Source: CAZPEV01 sp964585635 (lineage in GTDB: Bacteria > Zixibacteria > MSB-5A5 > GN15 > JAAZOE01). Taken from it: DNA of 10,279 nt. The notes beneath the pieces are model-generated. The model was not told the origin of the DNA. It made no database searches and saw nothing but the letters and a program-made list of their open reading frames with translations. The DNA lies in contig CAZPEV010000120.1 in the NCBI GenBank assembly GCA_964585635.1, positions 1 to 10,279 on the forward strand, given 5' to 3'. Shown piece by piece: positions 6,146-10,279 of this stretch. Position numbers and translations under genes: made by a program. Numbering within the stretch: the first letter of the stretch is position 1; the number at the start of each line of letters is the position of its first letter.

Positions 6146-6264
6146 GCCAGGTGGCCGTTACGACGCCGTCGTCTACTACTACGAATCGGCACAGCGATGG
6201 TTACGCAACAGCCGACACGTACCAGATATACGGGAGGCGACTTCCTGTCCGATGGAACAATAGT

Positions 6265-6474
6265 TTACTTTTTCTTGTCAAGGTTATATTTCTGGCGGAA
6301 ACGCTCCACGCGGCCGGCTGTATCGATCAGTTTCTGCTTGCCGGTGAAGAAGGGGTGACAACTGGCGCAGATTTCGACCCTGATGTCTTTGACGGTCGAC
6401 CGCGTCTCGATCACCGAGCCGCAGGCACAGATGATCTTGGTCGGTTCGTACTTGGGGTGAATCTTTGGTTTCAT
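6265..6474 (-). CDS. rpmE: 50S ribosomal protein L31 (zinc-binding type)
   Basis: A 69-residue protein starting MKPKIHPKYEP, the standard L31 N-terminus. It has C16, C18, C36 and C39 in ICACGS and CASCHPFFTGKQK, the zinc-binding C+ form of L31. L31 sits at the central protuberance of the large subunit and helps bridge to the 30S head. The zinc-free paralogue found in many genomes replaces it under zinc limitation; none is visible here. The tail RVERFRQKYNLDKKK is typical. AAGGTG lies upstream of the ATG at a normal distance. It is the first gene of the operon, with DUF1385 and prfA following. Confidence 0.97.
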   Translation of the reverse strand: MKPKIHPKYEPTKIICACGSVIETRSTVKDIRVEICASCHPFFTGKQKLIDTAGRVERFRQKYNLDKKK

Positions 6475-6541
6475 CGCTACACCTTTATGCTTTCGTCTTT
6501 GTCGTCAGCCTCATTATGGTACGCCACAATAGGCAAACCTG

Positions 6542-6569
6542 AATATACTATTTTCCTCGCCATGGGCAA
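6542..6569 (-). promoter_or_regulatory. Candidate sigma70 promoter for the rpmE operon
   Basis: On the minus strand TTGCCC (6569 to 6564, 4 of 6 to consensus) is followed after 16 bases by TATATT (6547 to 6542, 5 of 6). The start would be near 6535, giving a leader of about 60 bases before rpmE. Confidence 0.5.
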
Positions 6570-6686
6570 GCGATTTTCCCATCCTCCATTTTGGGGCTGG
6601 AAAGTGATATTGCGGCCGGCAAAGATGGCTATATTGCACCTGCCCCGTCCGATACCGAATCCGCGTCCGGGGAACAAGGCTGACTG

Positions 6687-7025
6687 ATGGTGTTGCAGAG
6701 CAAATCCCGGTACTACAAGCCGATCGGCCAGTGGTGTCGATCCCAGAAAGACGCCAGAGAGGAATGCCTCTGGGAAAGCATTGTCTTTAAGGTACATGGC
6801 AAGGTGTTCGCCATCTGCAGTTTCGAGAAACCGCTGACCATTACCCTCAAACCCCGACGAGAAAACCTTGACGCCTATCTTTACCATCCCGCCATCGAGA
6901 TTGCCAGGTACGTCGGGCGCTATGGATGGGTAACGATCACGGTCGAGGATAAAGATACCGCTCGTCTGGCTCTTGATTTGGTGCAGGAAAGCTATGGGGT
7001 GGTGCTACGAAAGAAAAAGTGGTGA
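6687..7025 (+). CDS. MmcQ/YjbR-like small protein
   Basis: A 112-residue protein. The core FKVHGKVFAICSF (34-46), a strand LTITLKP (50-56), and a C-terminal ITVEDKD...LALDLVQESYGVVLRKKK match the MmcQ/YjbR group (CyaY-like fold, about 115 residues). Some members bind DNA, but no general function is established. The N-terminus YYKPIGQWCRSQKDAREECLW also fits, since family members begin with a short helix and a W/F before the first strand. The ATG has only a weak AAGG upstream. The stop lies 12 bases from the end of murQ, which is convergent, so the two genes share almost no terminator space. Family call is by motif and length. Confidence 0.75.
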   Translation: MVLQSKSRYYKPIGQWCRSQKDAREECLWESIVFKVHGKVFAICSFEKPLTITLKPRRENLDAYLYHPAIEIARYVGRYGWVTITVEDKDTARLALDLVQESYGVVLRKKKW

Positions 7026-7037
7026 TTGCCGGTGCCG

Positions 7038-7961
7038 TCAGCTCTTGTCCAGAAGTCTCCAGAGAAAACCGTCAACCTCGGCCAGCCGCCGGACGGCCTC
7101 GGCCCGGTCGATCTCCAGCCTACGCATGGCAATCGCCAGTTTGACCGAGCCTTGGGCCTCGGCCAGAAGTTGGTCGGCGGCGGCATAGTCGATATTCAGC
7201 AATTCCATCAGAATCTTTCGCGATCTTGCCGCCAATTTCTCGGAGGTCGCCCTCAAGTCGACCATGAGATTCCCATAGCATTTGCCCAGAAGCACCATGG
7301 CCGTGGTCGAGATCATGTTCAGGGTCATCTTTTGGGCGGTGCCGGATTTCATCCGGGTTGACCCGCTGATGATTTCCGATCCGACCTCAAGTTGAATCAG
7401 GATATCCGGCTTGAAATCGAGATCGGTGACCCGGTTGCAGGTGATCAGTACCGTCGGGGCCTGCCGAGAGATGGCATATCGTATCCCGGCTGCCGTGTAT
7501 GGGGTCTTAATCGATGCTGCCAGACCGATCAACATGTCCGAGCCGGAGAAGTCGTGCTTCTGCAGGTCGGCCGCGGCCTCTTCGGCCCGATCCTCGACCC
7601 CCTCGGCCGAACGAATCAGCGTGTCCCGTCCCCCGGCGATGATCCCGATGACCTGGCCGGGATCGGTTCCGAACGTCGGGGGACACTCGGCGGCATCGAG
7701 AACGCCCAGCCGTCCGGAGGTGCCGGCGCCGATGTAAAACAGCCGCCCCCCTTGACGCAGCACCCGGGCAGCCGTCTCGGCGGCGCGGGCGATTTGGGGG
7801 ATTTCATGGCGGACGGCCTCCGCCACGGTCCGGTCTTCATCGTCGATCAACGAGCATATCTCGACCGCGGAGAGGCGGTCGAGATGGGTGCTTTTGGGAT
7901 TGGGCTTTTCGGTGCTCAGGCGGCAGAGATGGTCGAGAACCTGTTTTCTTCGCTCAGTCAT
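7038..7961 (-). CDS. murQ: N-acetylmuramic acid 6-phosphate etherase
   Basis: MurQ cleaves the lactyl ether of MurNAc-6-phosphate in the cytoplasm to give GlcNAc-6-phosphate and D-lactate, a step in cell-wall recycling. The SIS domain is clear: GAGTSGRLGVLDAAECPPTFG (78-98) binds the sugar phosphate and carries E92. E123 in GVEDR lies 31 residues further on, the same spacing as the two catalytic glutamates of E. coli MurQ (83 and 114). ISGSTRMKSGTAQKM (198-212) is the second signature. The 307-residue length is normal, and the C-terminal helical segment is present (RRLAEVDGFLWRLL). ATG 7959-7961 overlaps the stop of the lipoprotein gene by four bases, so translation is coupled. No murP, anmK, nagA or murR-like gene is beside it in this window. 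Confidence 0.97.
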   Translation of the reverse strand: MTERRKQVLDHLCRLSTEKPNPKSTHLDRLSAVEICSLIDDEDRTVAEAVRHEIPQIARAAETAARVLRQGGRLFYIGAGTSGRLGVLDAAECPPTFGTDPGQVIGIIAGGRDTLIRSAEGVEDRAEEAAADLQKHDFSGSDMLIGLAASIKTPYTAAGIRYAISRQAPTVLITCNRVTDLDFKPDILIQLEVGSEIISGSTRMKSGTAQKMTLNMISTTAMVLLGKCYGNLMVDLRATSEKLAARSRKILMELLNIDYAAADQLLAEAQGSVKLAIAMRRLEIDRAEAVRRLAEVDGFLWRLLDKS

Positions 7962-8698
7962 GGTACGACGACGGAATCGGGCATGGCGACCACCATGCCC
8001 GACGCGCGGCCGGTGATCTTGGTTGTGCTGATGTTATCGGCCGGGTTGTTGGCGACCGGTATGGCAAAGGGAACGCCCGGCGCCAGGACCGGTGCACCGG
8101 TATAGGCCGCCGCGTAAACCTTATGCGTGCCGGATATCGATACTTGATTCAGCTTGAAGGCATCGGGAGGAATGGTACCATCGAGGCCGATGGCATATTC
8201 CTGATACCCGCTGTCGGAGATGCTTCCCGGTGGGGTAGTCGTGGCGAAAATATATCCATCGGTTCCGTCGGAAGTCGTCCATGTTACGGTCACCGCCCCG
8301 CCGGAATAATGCCGGTTGACCGGCAGATTGGTGACACCCCCGGTAAGGCTGCCGGGCACCGAAATGATTATATTGTAGTTCAGCGAGGTCGAGTCATGGA
8401 TGTTCAGCACATAGGAATGGCCGGGTTTGATTACGGTTGTATCAAAGGTCTTGTAGTACCCGATAGAAATCGTGTCCAACGGCACCGCAGCCAGCGTCAC
8501 GAGGGCCTTTTTATAGAGGGAATCATTCTTCGTCAGAGCCACGTCGACGCGGGCCGTGTACCCGACCAGGTTTTCGACCAGCATCGCCTCGACATGATAT
8601 CTCGCCGAGGTTCCCAGGCCAGCGGGATTCTTCGAACAGCCGCCGATGACGACGACGGCTATGATCCCCAAACCGATAAGGACAAAAAGCTTTTTCAT
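7958..8698 (-). CDS. Putative lipoprotein with Ig/FnIII-like C-terminal region
   Basis: A 246-residue secreted protein. The N-terminus is a lipoprotein signal: KK, a hydrophobic core LFVLIGLGIIAVVV and lipobox VIGGC with Cys at 21, followed by SKN. Membrane retention through lipidation is therefore predicted. The mature part is rich in T, V, Y and G and looks all-beta. A segment VTVTWTTSDGTDGYIFATTT and a later HKVYAAAYTGAP resemble a fibronectin-III or Ig-like beta sandwich. No enzyme motif is seen and no named family is recognised. It is the first gene before murQ, with an ATGA overlap, under the promoter at 8742-8770. The link to cell-wall recycling is only positional. Confidence 0.82.
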   Translation of the reverse strand: MKKLFVLIGLGIIAVVVIGGCSKNPAGLGTSARYHVEAMLVENLVGYTARVDVALTKNDSLYKKALVTLAAVPLDTISIGYYKTFDTTVIKPGHSYVLNIHDSTSLNYNIIISVPGSLTGGVTNLPVNRHYSGGAVTVTWTTSDGTDGYIFATTTPPGSISDSGYQEYAIGLDGTIPPDAFKLNQVSISGTHKVYAAAYTGAPVLAPGVPFAIPVANNPADNISTTKITGRASGMVVAMPDSVVVP

Positions 8699-8741
8699 AC
8701 TCTATCTATCGGAACTTATGACCCTCTATTTTACCCTTCTT

Positions 8742-8770
8742 ATTCTAAGAAACCCAAAACTTCAAATCAA
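8742..8770 (-). promoter_or_regulatory. Sigma70-like promoter for lipoprotein-murQ
   Basis: On the minus strand TTGATT (8770 to 8765, 4 of 6) is followed after exactly 17 bases by TAGAAT (8747 to 8742, 5 of 6). Transcription would start near 8735, about 37 bases before the lipoprotein ATG. It is the clearest promoter in the window. Confidence 0.6.
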
Positions 8771-8798
8771 CGACAAATATCGACCGACCCCTTTTTTG

Positions 8799-8827
8799 TT
8801 GCCAATAAGGCGGTTAGCGCGTTTATT
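8799..8827 (+). promoter_or_regulatory. Candidate promoter for the alpha/beta-hydrolase gene
   Basis: TTGCCA (8799-8804, 5 of 6) and TTTATT (8822-8827, 4 of 6) are 17 bases apart. The expected start falls at about 8834-8836, practically on the ATG, so the transcript would be leaderless or nearly so. Confidence 0.4.
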
Positions 8828-8835
8828 AGAGCATC

Positions 8836-9741
8836 ATGACCAAGAAAACCAAAGAAGCGATCAAGGCCACGGCGGCCATCGTAATCGCCGTTGCCGCCAT
8901 TTTTATCCTCTGGATATATCCCCTCAACCAGTCGGGGAAGATCATTGCCCGGCCGGAGCGAGCGTCTCAATCGGCTCCCCAGGACCAGCTTGGGCCCTCC
9001 GGCGACACGGTCAAGATGGTAACCGAGGACAACCTGAAGCTGGCCGCAGTCTTTTTCACCCACTCCCAGCCGCGCGGGACTTTTATCCTGGTTCATGGCC
9101 TGTTTGCCGACGGCAGCTCCCAATGGCCCAAAGCCAGGGCGCTGGTCGATTCCGGGTTCGACGTCTTTGTTTACGATCAGCGGGGGTACGGGCGCAGCGA
9201 GGGAAAGTTCGTTTCCGGCGGGTATTTCGAGGCCAACGACCTCCAGTCGGTCGTCTCCCAGCTTGACTTGCAGAACCGGCTGGTTCACCCGGTGATCGTC
9301 TGGGGTGAGGACCATGGCGGCACGGCCGGGATTCGGGAGTGGCAGCAGGAAAGCCGGATCGACTTTGTCGTGGCGGAAAACCCGGTGGCCGACGGCCGCG
9401 ACTGGCAAAAACGGATAGTCGCGCACCGCCAAATGTCGGCCCCTGACCTTCTCTTGCCGGTGATCTGGTGGTGGATGAAGCAGAAATCGGGGTATGAAAT
9501 TCCGATCGAGGAGACCGATATCAGCGACCAGGTTCGCTGGGCGGTGGCTCAACGGCCGGGCAAAATGCTCTTGATCGCGTGTGGCAATGGCGACCGGCCG
9601 GAAAATTCCTATGTGGAAAAGATTAAGACGTTAGGCGGCGCCTGGATGGTTTTCCCCTGCACTGGAGAGTCGCTTTTTGCCGCGCATCAGGAGCAATTGT
9701 TGGCGGCGGTCATGAAGATGGTCGCGGCTCCCAGACCATAA
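8836..9741 (+). CDS. Membrane-anchored alpha/beta-hydrolase-fold protein, atypical elbow
   Basis: A 301-residue protein with an N-terminal anchor helix near 12-29 (AAIVIAVAAIFILWIYPL) and the bulk probably outside the cytoplasm. The alpha/beta-hydrolase fold shows in TFILVHGLF (82-90, oxyanion-hole HG), FVYDQRGYGRSEG (111-123) and an elbow VIVWGEDHGG (153-162). The nucleophile position, normally Ser in GxSxG, is D159. Near the C-terminus LLIACGNGD (245-253) fits the acid-bearing strand. The position where family members usually have the catalytic GH reads TGESLF, with E278, although H284 follows in AAHQEQL. The usual Ser-Asp-His triad is therefore altered. It may be a pseudo-enzyme, or may use an Asp nucleophile as in dehalogenases and epoxide hydrolases. 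Only a weak AGAG precedes the ATG. The gene is divergent from the lipoprotein gene, with 137 bases between. Confidence 0.85.
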   Translation: MTKKTKEAIKATAAIVIAVAAIFILWIYPLNQSGKIIARPERASQSAPQDQLGPSGDTVKMVTEDNLKLAAVFFTHSQPRGTFILVHGLFADGSSQWPKARALVDSGFDVFVYDQRGYGRSEGKFVSGGYFEANDLQSVVSQLDLQNRLVHPVIVWGEDHGGTAGIREWQQESRIDFVVAENPVADGRDWQKRIVAHRQMSAPDLLLPVIWWWMKQKSGYEIPIEETDISDQVRWAVAQRPGKMLLIACGNGDRPENSYVEKIKTLGGAWMVFPCTGESLFAAHQEQLLAAVMKMVAAPRP

Positions 9742-9835
9742 ATCTCTTTTCCCTAAAACCTTCCATTGAGGCAGTCGCGCAGGTCGGGCCTGACCCACAG
9801 CCTGCCTGAACTTCGGAGATTACCTCACGAACCGC

Positions 9836-9864
9836 TTGCTTCCGGATGCCGAATGGCCTATCTT
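9836..9864 (+). promoter_or_regulatory. Weak candidate promoter for the secreted-protein gene
   Basis: TTGCTT (9836-9841, 3 of 6) and TATCTT (9859-9864, 4 of 6) are separated by 17 bases. This would leave a leader of about 90 bases. The match is weak in GC-rich context; the rest of 9742-9945 shows no gene. Confidence 0.28.
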
Positions 9865-9946
9865 GGTAGCGCAGGGGCAGACGGTAACCAACATCTCGCA
9901 CCCGCATCTTTGAACCGACCCCCATCGGACACCATAAATATATCTC

Positions 9947-9952
9947 AGGAGG
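9947..9952 (+). promoter_or_regulatory. Strong Shine-Dalgarno AGGAGG
   Basis: A full AGGAGG seven bases before ATG 9960-9962. It fixes the start of the last gene and suggests high translation. Confidence 0.8.
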
Positions 9953-9959
9953 ATTTGCC

Positions 9960-10279
9960 ATGAACCGAAGGGCGATCGCTTCATTCTTGGTCGTGGCGGC
10001 GCTCTGCCTGCCGTCGCTGATTTTGGCCACCGACTTTGAACGAGGTCCTTTGACCGTTACTGCGGACACGGTGCTCATCCAATCGCGGCTTCCGGAAAAG
10101 GATGGCGGTGTTCCCATCACCCGATTTTTGACACCTGAAGGCCGAATTGATCTGGATGCAATCCGCCAATCCGGGTATCGGGGGTCATTTGACCTGAAGG
10201 GAGTTAATGTCGGCCTTGATCCGACAACAGGAGAACAGATAGCACAAGTTTCAACTTATATGTCTCCATCGGTTTATAC
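9960..10279 (+). CDS. Secreted protein, N-terminal part (runs off the window)
   Basis: An open frame from ATG 9960-9962 to the window edge, 106 complete codons. The N-terminus MNRRAIASFLVVAALCLPSL is a classical signal peptide: Arg pair, hydrophobic core, then a likely cleavage after LILA at residue 23. There is no lipobox cysteine at the cleavage site, so a soluble or surface product is expected. The mature start TDFERGPLTVTADTVLIQSR is followed by FLTPEGRIDLDAIRQSGYRG and GVNVGLDPTTGEQ. These look like beta-rich extracellular sequence, but I do not recognise a family and the diagnostic part is outside the window. A perfect ribosome-binding site precedes it. Confidence 0.85.
   Translation, partial: MNRRAIASFLVVAALCLPSLILATDFERGPLTVTADTVLIQSRLPEKDGGVPITRFLTPEGRIDLDAIRQSGYRGSFDLKGVNVGLDPTTGEQIAQVSTYMSPSVY

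Noticed and set aside
5152..6687. A 511-codon open frame on the plus strand
   Set aside because: It lies antisense to DUF1385 and rpmE, which have clear families and ribosome-binding sites. Its translation is rich in D, G, R and Q with no family likeness, as expected of an antisense shadow in GC-rich DNA.
8767..9552. A 261-codon minus-strand open frame
   Set aside because: Antisense to the hydrolase-fold gene, whose fold motifs are plain; the shadow has none.
9855..9925. tRNA-like string (TTGGTAGCGC, then a TTTGAACCG further on)
   Set aside because: The D-stem does not pair, there is no GTTCRANNC T-loop and no acceptor stem can be formed.

Overview
The window is a moderately high-GC bacterial chromosome segment, probably assembled from a metagenome: two runs of exactly ten N interrupt prfA, and both look like placeholders of the wrong length. 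A lipobox-bearing secreted protein, a signal-peptide protein and MurQ suggest a cultivation-poor bacterium with an envelope lipoprotein pathway, perhaps a diderm. The phylum cannot be fixed from sequence alone; a Zixibacteria/FCB-like lineage is only a guess.

Layout. 1-194 (+) is the 3' end of an EamA/DMT transporter. 195-438 has no gene but holds two hairpins. 439-3383 (-) is a visibly AT-richer, tightly overlapped four-gene cassette. In transcription order it encodes a Panacea/YwgA-like protein, a three-helix membrane protein, a PD-(D/E)XK-type nuclease-like protein and a 456-residue protein with a tRNA-guanine-transglycosylase-like zinc motif. 3384-4029 is non-coding and repeat-rich: a 9-bp tandem repeat, a G-quadruplex motif, an inverted pair of GGGTTCGTTTT, and a second copy of the GGCGC hairpin found left of the cassette. 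4030-6474 (-) is a housekeeping operon: rpmE, a YqhQ/DUF1385 membrane protein, then prfA. 6687-7025 (+) is a MmcQ/YjbR-like small protein, converging on a lipoprotein-murQ operon (8698 to 7038, -). 8836-9741 (+) is a membrane-anchored alpha/beta-hydrolase-fold protein lacking the usual serine nucleophile. From 9960 (+) a secreted protein runs off the window.

How the genes work together. The rpmE/prfA group is translation machinery. murQ recycles N-acetylmuramic acid 6-phosphate and is translationally coupled to an envelope lipoprotein. The four-gene cassette is the accessory part and the best candidate for an undescribed system. It joins a regulator/antitoxin-like protein, a membrane protein, a nuclease-like protein and a base-exchange-like TIM-barrel candidate, with different base composition and related hairpin repeats on both sides. 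A defence or nucleic-acid-modification role is inference; no 7-deazaguanine synthesis genes and no integrase are visible in the window.
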